Assembly (NCBI RefSeq): GCF_026625705.1 | Contig: NZ_CP113059.1 | Span: 186,001 to 250,000, forward strand | Reading direction: 5' to 3' | DNA: 64,000 nt | From: Pedobacter sp. SL55 | GTDB taxonomy: Bacteria > Bacteroidota > Bacteroidia > Sphingobacteriales > Sphingobacteriaceae | Shown: in pieces, positions 44,889-53,868 of the stretch | How the letters are laid out: each line of letters starts with the position of its first letter | Numbering within the stretch: position 1 is the first letter of the stretch | Translations under genes and position numbers: made by a program | The notes under the pieces: generated by a model | What the model was told of the DNA's origin: nothing | What the model saw: only the letters and a program-made list of their open reading frames with translations | Database searches by the model: none

Positions 44889-47285
44889 TTATCTTATTTC
44901 TGCTTTTGCAGTTTGCGCTAAGTTAGCAATAATCTTTTGCATAATGCTATCTATCTGTTTATCAGTCAAAGTTTGCTCTTCATCTTGTAAAGTGAAGTTT
45001 AAAGCATAAGATTTTTTACCTTCCGGCAATTTATCGCCTTGATAAACGTCAAACACTTGCACATTTTTAACCAATTTCTTTTCAGATTTGAAAGCAATAG
45101 TCTTTAATTCATCAAAAGTTACCGCCTGATCCACTAATAATGACAAATCTCTTCTTACCGCAGGATATTTTGGCACTTCTTTATTAATGATTTTGTTTTT
45201 TTTCAAGGCATCCAATACAAAAGCCCAATCAAAATCGGCGTAGAACACATCTTGTTTTAAACCAGCAGCTTTTTTATCAGCATTAGTTGTTGCACCAAAA
45301 CTTACCAAAGTTTTATCGCCTCTAAAATATTTTAAGCCATAGGCAAAGTTATCGTCTTTCACTTCCCCCGTTTGGAAACTCGAAAGACCCAAGCGTTTTA
45401 CTACCGCATCTACGGCAGCTTTTAAGTTATAAAAAGTTGATGATGTAGATTGGTGGTTCCATTGCTCACTTTGTTTGGCACCACTCAAAACAATCAGTAA
45501 ACGAGGTCGCTCTACATATTTACCCTCAATTAAGTGGTAAGTCTTACCGAACTCGTAAAATTTAATATCAGAGTTTTTACGGTTGATGTTGTAAGCCACA
45601 CTTTCTAAAGCTGGCTGCAACAAACTTTGGCGCATGGCATTCAAATCAGAACTCAATGGGTTTAAAATCTGAACTGCTTCTTCCTCATTTTTAGAGTTAG
45701 CCAAACGAGTTAACGAGTTGCACCAGATTTCTACAAAACCATTTGCTGTGAGCATGTCAGCTACCAAATTTTGGATATTTTCTTTATTTGGCTTAACTGT
45801 ATAGGCCAACGAAGCATTTACTTTCGATGGAATTTCAATGTTATCGTAACCATAGATACGTAAAACCTCTTCAGTGATATCACACTCACGAGTTACATCT
45901 ACTTTATAAGCAGGCACTAATAAATCCAACCCTTCGGCATTTTCTTTAGCAATGCTGATGCCAAGGGAAGTAATGATTTCTTTAATTTCTGTAGCCGGAA
46001 TGTCCTTACCAATTAAATCAACAATGTTCTGATATTTAACTGGAACTTCAAATGGTTGCGCCTTTGTTGGATAAATATCAGAAACTGATGAAGAGATTTT
46101 GCCACCGGCAACTTCTTTGATTAACAGAGCAGCTCTTTGCAAGGCCAAAATGGTAATTTCTGGATCTGTACCACGTTCAAAACGGAAAGACGCATCTGTT
46201 TTTAAACCGTGTCTCTTCGATGTTTTACGCACAGAAACTGCATTAAAATAAGCACTTTCTAAAAATACGTTGGTGGTTTGCTCGGTTACTCCCGAACCAA
46301 TTCCGCCGAAAACACCTGCAATACACAGCGGTTTTTCCGCATCACAAATCATTAAATCTTCGGCAGAAAGTTTACGTTCTACCTCATCTAAAGTTACAAA
46401 TGGCGTACCTTCAGCACATGTCTTAACAATGATTTTATTTCCTGCAATTTGATCTGCATCAAAAGCATGTAAAGGTTGCCCTAACTCGTGCAGCACGTAA
46501 TTGGTTACATCTACTATATTATTAATTGGACGAACGCCAATTACTTTCAATTTATCTTTTAGCCAATCCGGAGATGGCTTTACGGTAACACCGCTAATGC
46601 TCACACTACTATAACGAGGACAAGCAGCTGTAGCTTCTACCTCTACTGCGATGTTTAAGTTTTGGTTCTCGGTCTTGAAAGCACTTACATCTGGCAATTC
46701 GTAACTGGTGCGCAAATAAGCTGCTAAATCTCTAGCTACCCCCAAGTGAGAAGCTGCATCGGCACGGTTTGGTGTCAACCCAATTTCGAATAGATAATCA
46801 TCATCTACATTGAAATATCTTTTAGCTTCTAAGCCTACGGGTGCATCTTCTGGCAATACCATGATACCAGCATGTGAATTGCCTAAACCAATTTCATCTT
46901 CGGCACAAATCATTCCTTCAGAAACTTCGCCTCTAATCTTCGATTTGTTGATTTTAAAAGGTTTGCCTTCGTTTGGATGAACCGTAGTACCTACCACAGC
47001 AACTACAACTTTTTGTCGGGCAGCTACGTTTGGGGCGCCACAAACAATTTGCAGCAATTCCGGCCCACCAACATTTACTTTGGTAACGCTCAATCTATCT
47101 GCATTTGGGTGCTGCACTCGCTCTTCCACATATCCAATTACCAAACCTTCCAATCCACCAGGAATGGTTTGCACTTTCTCCAAGCTTTCTACTTCTAAAC
47201 CGATATTGGTTAAGATTAGCGACAATTCTTGAGGAGTTTTATCCGTTTTTAATATTTGTTTAAGCCAGCTGTATGATATTTTCAT
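44889..47285 (-). CDS. pheT: Phenylalanyl-tRNA synthetase beta chain
   Basis: 798 residues, full length. An N-terminal tRNA-binding EMAP/OB domain (VIGYVEERVQHPNADRLSVTKVNVG), the B1/B3 editing region (DDDYLFEIGLTPNRADAASHLGVARDLAAYL), the B5 domain and the C-terminal ferredoxin-fold anticodon-binding domain (KYPAVRRDLSLLVDQAVTFDELK, ending YALNFTLQDEEQTLTDKQIDSIMQKI). It partners PheS, which is not in this window. It begins with ATG on the minus strand and heads the pheT-coiled coil-zapA group. Confidence 0.97.
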   Translation of the reverse strand: MKISYSWLKQILKTDKTPQELSLILTNIGLEVESLEKVQTIPGGLEGLVIGYVEERVQHPNADRLSVTKVNVGGPELLQIVCGAPNVAARQKVVVAVVGTTVHPNEGKPFKINKSKIRGEVSEGMICAEDEIGLGNSHAGIMVLPEDAPVGLEAKRYFNVDDDYLFEIGLTPNRADAASHLGVARDLAAYLRTSYELPDVSAFKTENQNLNIAVEVEATAACPRYSSVSISGVTVKPSPDWLKDKLKVIGVRPINNIVDVTNYVLHELGQPLHAFDADQIAGNKIIVKTCAEGTPFVTLDEVERKLSAEDLMICDAEKPLCIAGVFGGIGSGVTEQTTNVFLESAYFNAVSVRKTSKRHGLKTDASFRFERGTDPEITILALQRAALLIKEVAGGKISSSVSDIYPTKAQPFEVPVKYQNIVDLIGKDIPATEIKEIITSLGISIAKENAEGLDLLVPAYKVDVTRECDITEEVLRIYGYDNIEIPSKVNASLAYTVKPNKENIQNLVADMLTANGFVEIWCNSLTRLANSKNEEEAVQILNPLSSDLNAMRQSLLQPALESVAYNINRKNSDIKFYEFGKTYHLIEGKYVERPRLLIVLSGAKQSEQWNHQSTSSTFYNLKAAVDAVVKRLGLSSFQTGEVKDDNFAYGLKYFRGDKTLVSFGATTNADKKAAGLKQDVFYADFDWAFVLDALKKNKIINKEVPKYPAVRRDLSLLVDQAVTFDELKTIAFKSEKKLVKNVQVFDVYQGDKLPEGKKSYALNFTLQDEEQTLTDKQIDSIMQKIIANLAQTAKAEIR

Positions 47286-47486
47286 CTATTTAGATTTGAG
47301 ATATGAGATATGAGATATGCGACTATTGTCCAAATCCTACCTCAAGCACAATAAAGCGCAAAGATATTATTTATAAAGGTAAAGGAGAAGAATTAAGACT
47401 TACGAAGTTGATTAAACTTCGCAAGTCTTACCGAATAAAATTATATCTCCCTTTCTTAAGCTAGAGAAAGCTTACGTTAAGGAAGA

Positions 47487-48326
47487 TTAGAGCCTAAAAA
47501 AACAATTTCGCAAAAACAGGCAAATGATCTGAAAATACTTTTGATCTTTGCTATCTGAAAGCACTGCATATTTGCGAACATTAAAACCTTTATTCACAAA
47601 GATATAATCGATCCTATTCTTAAGTGGGCTATTAAAATCGAAGCCGTTAAAAGTCCCCTCTGGGCCATAAGGAGGCTCTACTGAAATTTCCTTACTATCG
47701 CTCAAGAAAGATTTAATGGTAGCAATAGCTTCAGTTTCTGGAGTCACGTTTAAATCGCCAGTGTAAATTACTGGAAGTTCAGGGGCAATCTCTTGAATTT
47801 TCTGCTTAATTAACTTTGCAGATTCTATTCTTGCCTGCACACCAACATGGTCGTAGTGTGTGTTAAAAACCAAAAATTCTTTTTTGTTCAATTTATCGTG
47901 TAATCTTACCCAAGTACAAACACGGTTAAATTGGGCATCCCAACCTTTACTTGGTACACCTGGCGTTTGCGACAACCAAAAAACGCCACCATCTTTCTTG
48001 GTAAATCTATTTTTGTTGTAGTAAATTGGCGAAAATTCTCCTTTACGTTTGCCATCATCTCTACCTGCGCCTACCGCTTCGAAATCAGAATTTTCTAAGA
48101 GAAAATCGTATTGTTCTGCCAAAGCTTCCTGCGTACACAAAATATCAGTATCGTGAAAATTCACTAATGCTTTCACATTATCTTTTCTTTTAGACCAAGC
48201 ATTAACTCCATCTTTCTCGGTGGCGTACCTTATGTTGTAGGTCATTACATTAATAGCTTGATTTTTTTGGGCCTGAACTTGAAAGCCCATAACCATTAGC
48301 AACAGCGCTACGATAATTCTTTTCAT
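47487..48326 (-). CDS. Endonuclease/exonuclease/phosphatase family protein, exported, C-terminus frameshifted
   Basis: 279 residues as read. A signal peptide (IIVALLLMVMGFQVQAQ) is followed by the EEP fold: NVMTYNIRYAT, TDILCTQEAL with the metal-binding Glu, GVFWLSQTPG, NTHYDHVG, YTGDLNVTPETEA and NRIDYIFV. The catalytic SDHLPVF should follow; it appears only if one base is added to an A4 run at 47532-47535 on the plus strand, after which the frame reads SDHLPVFAKLFF and stops at 47494. The current end (QIICLFLRNCFFRL) is therefore probably an artefact. Substrate is unknown; family members include DNases and phosphoesterases. Confidence 0.8.
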   Translation of the reverse strand: MKRIIVALLLMVMGFQVQAQKNQAINVMTYNIRYATEKDGVNAWSKRKDNVKALVNFHDTDILCTQEALAEQYDFLLENSDFEAVGAGRDDGKRKGEFSPIYYNKNRFTKKDGGVFWLSQTPGVPSKGWDAQFNRVCTWVRLHDKLNKKEFLVFNTHYDHVGVQARIESAKLIKQKIQEIAPELPVIYTGDLNVTPETEAIATIKSFLSDSKEISVEPPYGPEGTFNGFDFNSPLKNRIDYIFVNKGFNVRKYAVLSDSKDQKYFQIICLFLRNCFFRL

Positions 48327-48389
48327 ATCATTTAATTTTACCTCAAATGTAAAGAATAGAAATTAAGCGAAAGTAAAATCTATCATACT

Positions 48390-49088
48390 TTAAACATAAC
48401 TTTCATCCGCTAGACTTAAGAAAGTATCGTTGTAAACAATCAAATGATCGTACACTTCAATCTCCATCATTTTGCCAAGCTCCATCAATTTTTTGGTAAT
48501 ACTCACATCGGCATCGCTTGGTTTTAAACTACCAGAGGGATGGTTATGCACCAAAACCACCGAAGCGGCACCATGTTCTAGTGCAATTTTAAAAATTATT
48601 TTTGGGTCTACTACCGTACCTGCTTGGCCACCTTTACTCACAAAATACTTTCCAATTAAGGCATTTGCTCGGTTCAATAACAACAGCCAAAATTCTTCAT
48701 GTGGCAAATCTGCCAAATCAGCTTTTATAGCTCTATGAGCATCTATAGAAGATTTTATTTTTTGAACTTCTGTTGGTTCGGCGTCTTTTCTTCTCCGGCC
48801 TAATTCTAAAGCAGCAACAATGGTAATAGCTTTAGCTTCGCCAATACCTTTAAATTTAGATAGTTCTTTAACGCCCAGCTGCGCTAGCTTGTGGAGATCA
48901 TTTTGGCACGAGCCTAAAATACGCTTACTTAAATCAACAGCAGTTTCGTTTCTGCTGCCAGAACCAATTAGTATGGCAATAAGTTCGGCATCGGTAAGCT
49001 GCCGCCTACCTTGTTGTAGGAGTTTTTCTCTAGGACGATCGGCTTCCGCCCAAGCTTTAATGCCGAGTTTATTTTCGTAGATAGACAT
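48390..49088 (-). CDS. radC: RadC family JAB/MPN protein
   Basis: 232 residues. An N-terminal HhH-containing region (LTDAELIAILIGSGS, LSKFKGIGEAKAITIVAALELGRR) and a C-terminal JAMM/MPN metalloprotease-like fold with HNHPSGSLKPSDAD. RadC's cellular role is not settled despite its name. The start at 49088 (MSIYENKLGIKAW) is preferred over an 11-residue upstream start, which would run into the rpsT terminator. Confidence 0.9.
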   Translation of the reverse strand: MSIYENKLGIKAWAEADRPREKLLQQGRRQLTDAELIAILIGSGSRNETAVDLSKRILGSCQNDLHKLAQLGVKELSKFKGIGEAKAITIVAALELGRRRKDAEPTEVQKIKSSIDAHRAIKADLADLPHEEFWLLLLNRANALIGKYFVSKGGQAGTVVDPKIIFKIALEHGAASVVLVHNHPSGSLKPSDADVSITKKLMELGKMMEIEVYDHLIVYNDTFLSLADESYV

Positions 49089-49105
49089 AGGTGTAGAATT
49101 TAAAC

Positions 49106-49138
49106 AAAAAAACGGCATCATCTTACGATGATACCGTT
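49106..49138 (-). terminator. Intrinsic terminator of rpsT
   Basis: The stem AACGGTATCAT/ATGATGCCGTT with one wobble and a short loop is followed by T7 on the minus strand, 24 bases after rpsT. Confidence 0.85.
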
Positions 49139-49161
49139 CTAAATATCGTTTAAAAATGCGA

Positions 49162-49416
49162 CTATTTCAAAGTGTTAACGAACTTCGTTAATTTTGCTTT
49201 ATTGTTAGAAGCTTTGTTTTTGTGAATTACGTTTTTCTTAGCTAAACGATCTAACATAGAAATTACTTTAGGAAGCAATTCTAATCCTGTTTTTTTATCT
49301 TCAGCAGCACGCAATCTTTTGATAAATGTACGTGTAGTTTTAGCTTGATACCTGTTACGTAGACGTTTTGCAGCGTTTGCTCTAATTCTTTTTAATGCTG
49401 ATTTATGATTTGCCAT
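49162..49416 (-). CDS. rpsT: 30S ribosomal protein S20
   Basis: 84 residues. ANHKSALKRIRANAAKRLRNRYQAKTTRTFIKRL is the conserved basic helical core; the protein contacts the 16S 5' domain and helix 44. Monocistronic with promoter and terminator both visible. Confidence 0.95.
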   Translation of the reverse strand: MANHKSALKRIRANAAKRLRNRYQAKTTRTFIKRLRAAEDKKTGLELLPKVISMLDRLAKKNVIHKNKASNNKAKLTKFVNTLK

Positions 49417-49458
49417 TGTTTAGCCTTTTAATATCTTCTGTGTTTTATTTTCGGACTG

Positions 49459-49488
49459 CAAATATAGAGGTAATATTTTTAAATGCAA
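49459..49488 (-). promoter_or_regulatory. rpsT promoter, full Bacteroidota consensus
   Basis: TTG at 49488-49486, exactly 19 bases, then TATATTTG at 49466-49459 on the minus strand, 42 bases before the ATG. Confidence 0.8.
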
Positions 49489-49649
49489 AATGGATTTAAA
49501 AATATTTTTTCATCTAACGATTTAAGCACGAAGCTTTTGAAGCACAACATTGATAGCTAGGCATTATTTTTCGATTAAATTAGGTTTTTTGGCTCAAAAT
49601 TAGCTCGAAAAGCCTTAAAATATTATTTTTGAAAAAAACACAAAACGCA

Positions 49650-50228
49650 GTGAAGAAACGTATAGCCATTTTTGCTTCAGGATCAGGATCAAACGCTCAA
49701 AAGATAATGGAGCATTTTAAACGTAGTACAGAGGCAGAAATTGCCCTCGTGTTAACCAACAATCCAGAATCTTACGTACTACAAAGAGCTGATAGTTTCG
49801 AAATCCCCTCGCATATTTTTGATAGAAATGAGTTTTATCAAACTGATGAGGTTTTAGACTTGCTGAAAAATCTAGATATTGATCTAATTGTATTGGCTGG
49901 TTTTCTTTGGCTCATCCCCCAAAATTTATTAAAAGAATATCCTGGCCGCATCATTAATATCCATCCATCTCTTTTACCTAAACATGGCGGCAAGGGAATG
50001 TATGGCGACCGTGTGCACCAAGCGGTAATGGCGGCTGGCGACACAGAAGGCGGTATTACTATCCACTATGTGAACGAAAATTATGATGAAGGCGAATTCA
50101 TTTATCAAGCTAAATATAGGATAGAAAAAGACGACAATTTAGAAATGATTAAATTTAAAGGCCAACAGCTAGAGCATTTGCACTATCCAAAAATTGTTGA
50201 AACGCTGATTAAGAAAATTAAGAAATAG
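49650..50228 (+). CDS. purN: Phosphoribosylglycinamide formyltransferase
   Basis: 192 residues. KKRIAIFASGSGSNAQKIMEHF, then VLAGFLWLIPQNLLKEYPGRIINIHPSLLPKHGGKGMYG with the catalytic Asn-His-Asp region and GGITIHYVNENYDEG. It transfers a formyl group from 10-formyl-THF to GAR in purine synthesis. The GTG at 49650 is chosen because the family begins MKKIAIFASGSGSN; a TTG at 49629 would add seven residues. It lies upstream of purH on the same strand, 237 bases away. Confidence 0.93.
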   Translation: MKKRIAIFASGSGSNAQKIMEHFKRSTEAEIALVLTNNPESYVLQRADSFEIPSHIFDRNEFYQTDEVLDLLKNLDIDLIVLAGFLWLIPQNLLKEYPGRIINIHPSLLPKHGGKGMYGDRVHQAVMAAGDTEGGITIHYVNENYDEGEFIYQAKYRIEKDDNLEMIKFKGQQLEHLHYPKIVETLIKKIKK

Positions 50229-50434
50229 GGATTAGTAGGCAGTTTTCAGTTCTCGGTTTTCAAAAGTATAGACAGCCACTAATCTTGGCAGACCCTAACT
50301 TTTCGGACTTGCGGTCTCAAAACTCTCCGACTTAATAACTTCAAAAAAACTAAACATCTAAAAATCCAAACAACCTGTTTGCATAAACTCTAATTTTATT
50401 TAAAAAACCTCCTCTAAAAATCGTCTCATTTTCA

Positions 50435-50442
50435 TACCTTTG
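50435..50442 (+). promoter_or_regulatory. -7 element of purH
   Basis: TACCTTTG matches TAnnTTTG, 23 bases before the purH ATG, so the leader is very short. A consensus -33 TTG is not clear. Confidence 0.6.
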
Positions 50443-50465
50443 CGGCTCAAAACAATACCCTCAAA

Positions 50466-51992
50466 ATGAGCCAATCAGTAAAGATCAAAAACGCCTTAAT
50501 TTCAGTTTATTATAAAGATGGTTTAGCACCATTAGTTGAGTACCTTGGCAAACAAGGTGTAGCCTTATATTCTACCGGTGGAACCGAGCAATTTATCAAA
50601 GACTTAAATGTTCCTGTTACCGCTGTAGAAGACTTAACTAGCTATCCTTCTATTTTAGGTGGACGTGTAAAAACTTTACACCCAAAAGTTTTCGGAGGCA
50701 TTTTAAACCGCAGAAATTTAGCTGGCGATCAAGAGCAGATTGCTCAGTACGAAATCCCTGAAATTGATTTGGTAATTGTTGATCTTTATCCTTTTGAGGA
50801 AACCGTTAAGGGCGGTGGAACCGACGAAGAAATTATTGAGAAAATCGACATCGGCGGGATCTCTTTAATTAGAGCTGCTGCAAAGAACTTTAACGATGTA
50901 GTAATTATTGCATCGAAGGATGACTACTCAACTTTATTAGAACAACTACAAGAACAAAATGGCGCTACCACTTTAGCACAACGTAAGGCTTTCGCTAAAA
51001 AAGCTTTCCATACTTCTTCTCACTATGATACGGCTATCTTCAACTATTTCAACAGCGACGAGCCCTTAAATGTATTCAAAGAAAGCATTGCCAGTGCGCA
51101 AACTTTACGTTACGGAGAAAACCCTCATCAAAAAGGGACTTTCTACGGTAATTTAGATGAGATGTTCACGAAATTGAACGGAAAAGAGTTAAGCTACAAT
51201 AATTTGGTTGACGTAGATGCAGCTGTAAGTCTAATCGACGAGTTCGAAGAACCTACTTTTGCAATTTTGAAACACACCAATGCTTGCGGTGTAGCTTCTA
51301 GAAGTACAGTTAAGCAAGCTTGGATTGATGCTTTGGCTTGCGATCCTGTTTCTGCTTTTGGTGGTGTTTTAATTACCAACAGAGAAGTTGATTTGGCAAC
51401 TGCTGAAGAAATCAACAATTTATTTTTCGAGGTTTTGATTGCACCAAGCTATGAACAAGCTGCTGTAGATTTGTTCAAAGCGAAGAAAAACAGAGTAATC
51501 TTGAAACGTAATTACGTTGAATTGAACAAAAAACAATTCAAAACTTTATTGAACGGTGTAATTGAGCAGGACAAAGATTTAATTATCGAAGGTCCTGAGC
51601 AAATGACTGCTGTTACGGAAAAATTACCAACAGCACAAGAATTAAAAGACTTACACTTCGCTAATAAAATTGTAAAACACACTAAATCTAATACTATTGT
51701 TTTGGTTAAGGATGATGTTTTAATTGCAAGTGGTGTTGGTCAAACTTCGAGAGTTGATGCTTTGAGACAAGCGATTGAAAAAGCAGCTTCTTTTGGTTTC
51801 AGCACACAAGGTGCTGCTATGGCTTCTGATGCTTTCTTCCCTTTCCCTGATTGTGTGGAGATTGCTGCTGATGCTGGTATCACTTCAGTTTTACAACCAG
51901 GCGGTTCTATTAAGGATGCTGATTCTGTAGCAAAAGCTAACGAAAAAGGTATCGCAATGGTAACTACTGGCGTGAGACACTTTAAGCACTAG
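50466..51992 (+). CDS. purH: Bifunctional AICAR formyltransferase/IMP cyclohydrolase
   Basis: 508 residues, full length. The N-terminal IMP cyclohydrolase (MGS-like) domain has ALISVYYKDGLAPLVEYLGKQG, STGGTEQF and GGRVKTLHPKVFGGIL. The C-terminal AICAR transformylase domain has LRYGENPHQKGTFYG, the KHTNACGVA catalytic Lys-His, and the end SDAFFPFPDCVEIAADAGITSVLQPGGSIKDAD. It catalyses the last two steps to IMP. It appears intact. Confidence 0.97.
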   Translation: MSQSVKIKNALISVYYKDGLAPLVEYLGKQGVALYSTGGTEQFIKDLNVPVTAVEDLTSYPSILGGRVKTLHPKVFGGILNRRNLAGDQEQIAQYEIPEIDLVIVDLYPFEETVKGGGTDEEIIEKIDIGGISLIRAAAKNFNDVVIIASKDDYSTLLEQLQEQNGATTLAQRKAFAKKAFHTSSHYDTAIFNYFNSDEPLNVFKESIASAQTLRYGENPHQKGTFYGNLDEMFTKLNGKELSYNNLVDVDAAVSLIDEFEEPTFAILKHTNACGVASRSTVKQAWIDALACDPVSAFGGVLITNREVDLATAEEINNLFFEVLIAPSYEQAAVDLFKAKKNRVILKRNYVELNKKQFKTLLNGVIEQDKDLIIEGPEQMTAVTEKLPTAQELKDLHFANKIVKHTKSNTIVLVKDDVLIASGVGQTSRVDALRQAIEKAASFGFSTQGAAMASDAFFPFPDCVEIAADAGITSVLQPGGSIKDADSVAKANEKGIAMVTTGVRHFKH

Positions 51993-52053
51993 TTTAGGGG
52001 TCAGGGATTAGGAGTTAGGGATCAGTTTTGAAATTGCAGAAACTTAAACGTAT

Positions 52054-52095
52054 CGTCATTGCGAGGAGGCACGACGAAGCAATCTCTAAACGAGC
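52054..52095 (+). repeat. Partial copy of the CGTCATTGCG repeat
   Basis: CGTCATTGCGAGG followed by GACGAAGCAATCTCTAAA matches the left half of the element at 42248, but no inverted right end follows. This is part of the 416-base repeat-filled gap between purH and mreB. Confidence 0.6.
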
Positions 52096-52137
52096 TACAA
52101 GGTTGTGAGTTTTTAGCGAAGACCTGGTTTATTAAAC

Positions 52138-52279
52138 CCGATTGAAGCGGAAATACTTTTGGTTGAAGTTGATTTACGTGTCAGGCTGAGTTTATCGAAG
52201 CATTGTATGCGATGAAACAAATCCTTCGACAAGCTTAGGATGACAGAGGTTGTCAAAAAGATTACAGCGTAAAGCGGGA
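52138..52279. repeat. Nested repeats: CCCGATTG...GTAAAGCGGGAC element interrupted by a TGTCA...TGACA palindrome
   Basis: The outer flanks AACCCGATTGAAGCGGAAA (52136-52154) and TACAGCGTAAAGCGGGAC (around 52263-52280) match the repeat at 9221-9290. Between them lies a palindrome of another family, TGTCAGGCTGAG at 52179 to GGATGACA ending 52245, with inner TCGAAG/CTTCGA pairing. The arrangement suggests one repeat landed inside another. Confidence 0.55.
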
Positions 52280-52408
52280 CTGTCCTTAAAAAGCATTACT
52301 GGTTTTGATTTTCAAACAGAAAAAAGAAACTTAATATAATATTTTGTCTAATTTTACATTTAAGATATTAGACATTTTTGTTAATACATACAATAACATA
52401 CCTTTTAC

Positions 52409-53431
52409 ATGGGATTATTTAACTGGTTTACGCAGGAAGTTGCCATTGACCTTGGCACTGCGAATACCCTTATTATACATAACGATAAAGTAGTTGTTGA
52501 TGAGCCTTCTATTGTGGCTTTCGACAGATCGACAAATAAAATTATTGCTATTGGCCGCCAGGCGATGCAAATGGAGGGTAAAACCCACGATAACATTAGA
52601 ACGGTTAGACCTTTGAAAGATGGTGTAATTGCAGATTTTAACGCTGCTGAAGCCATGATCAAAGGTATGATCCGTATGCTGAATGGCGGTAAAGGATGGA
52701 TGTTCCCTTCTTTAAGGATGGTAATCTGTATTCCTTCTGGTATTACCGAGGTAGAGAAACGTGCGGTTAGAGACAGTGCCGAAATTGCCGGGGCAAAAGA
52801 GGTTTACTTGATCCACGAGCCAATGGCTGCTGCTGTAGGTATTGGTATTGATGTGGAAGAACCGATGGGAAACATGATTATCGATATTGGTGGTGGTACT
52901 ACTGAAATTGCGGTGATTGCACTTTCGGGTATTGTTTGCGATCAATCTATCCGTGTGGCTGGAGATAACTTCGACTCGGATATCGTAAACTACATCCGTC
53001 GTCAGCATAACATTATGATTGGTGACCGTACTGCGGAGAAAATTAAAATTGAAGTTGGTGCTGCTTTGCCAGAATTGAGCGATCCACCTGCTGATTTTGC
53101 TGTACAAGGTAGAGATTTAATGACTGGCGTACCTAAACAAATTACTGTTTCATACACTGAAATTGCACACTGTTTAGATAAATCGATCTCTAAAATTGAG
53201 GAAGCGATTTTGAAAGCTTTGGAGATTACTCCTCCAGAACTTTCTGCTGATATTTACCAAACTGGTATTTATTTAACTGGCGGTGGTGCTTTGTTAAGAG
53301 GCTTGGATAAACGTGTAGCTGCAAAAACTAAATTGCCTGTTCACGTTGCCGAAGATCCATTACGTGCGGTAGTACGCGGTACTGGTATCGCCTTGAAAAA
53401 CATTGGAAATTATAAATTCTTAATGCAATAA
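52409..53431 (+). CDS. mreB: Rod shape-determining protein MreB
   Basis: 340-residue bacterial actin. VAIDLGTANTLI is phosphate-1, IDIGGGTTEIAVI phosphate-2, and TGGGALLRGLD the adenosine motif. It organises lateral cell-wall synthesis on the membrane with the downstream MreC, MreD, PBP2 and RodA. It opens the operon and is separated from mreC by an inserted four-helix-bundle gene. Confidence 0.97.
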   Translation: MGLFNWFTQEVAIDLGTANTLIIHNDKVVVDEPSIVAFDRSTNKIIAIGRQAMQMEGKTHDNIRTVRPLKDGVIADFNAAEAMIKGMIRMLNGGKGWMFPSLRMVICIPSGITEVEKRAVRDSAEIAGAKEVYLIHEPMAAAVGIGIDVEEPMGNMIIDIGGGTTEIAVIALSGIVCDQSIRVAGDNFDSDIVNYIRRQHNIMIGDRTAEKIKIEVGAALPELSDPPADFAVQGRDLMTGVPKQITVSYTEIAHCLDKSISKIEEAILKALEITPPELSADIYQTGIYLTGGGALLRGLDKRVAAKTKLPVHVAEDPLRAVVRGTGIALKNIGNYKFLMQ

Positions 53432-53467
53432 GGGGATTTACGAGTGTAGATTTTAGATTTACGATTG

Positions 53468-53830
53468 ATGAATAGCGAAACCTTAAAAGCAAGAACTAAA
53501 GCATATTCGATATCAATTGCCAAATTAATAATCGAGCTTCCCCATAATGTGATAAATAAGAATTATTCAAATCAGTTGATTAGGTGCTCAAGCTCTGTTG
53601 GAGCAAACTATAGAGCCGCCTGCAGAGCTAAATCGACAGCTGATTTTTTGAATAAACTTAAAATTGTTGAAGAAGAACTAGATGAGACGATGTTCTTTCT
53701 TGAATTATTAGCAGAATTTAACACGGACAAAAAACAAGTTATCCAAGAAAATTGGCGAGAGGCAAACGAATTACTGTCCATTGTGGTATCTTCGATAGTT
53801 ACTATTCGCAAGAAAGGTCAAAAGTTGTAA
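53468..53830 (+). CDS. Four-helix-bundle protein (23S rRNA intervening-sequence / S23 family)
   Basis: 120 residues, all helical. LKARTKAYSISIAKLIIELP, then QLIRCSSSVGANYRAACRAKSTADFLNKLKIVEEELDETMFFLELL and the end LLSIVVSSIVTIRKK match the four-helix-bundle family first seen in 23S rRNA intervening sequences. It lies between mreB and mreC, inside an operon otherwise conserved. Its flanks carry an 11-bp inverted repeat: GATTTACGATT (53456-53466) and AATCGTAAATC (53834-53844), with a further ATCGTAAATC close by. This suggests a mobile or inserted unit. Function is unknown; members form pentamers and may bind nucleic acid. Confidence 0.85.
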   Translation: MNSETLKARTKAYSISIAKLIIELPHNVINKNYSNQLIRCSSSVGANYRAACRAKSTADFLNKLKIVEEELDETMFFLELLAEFNTDKKQVIQENWREANELLSIVVSSIVTIRKKGQKL

Positions 53831-53868
53831 ATTAATCGTAAATCGTAACTCTAAAATCGTAAATCAAA

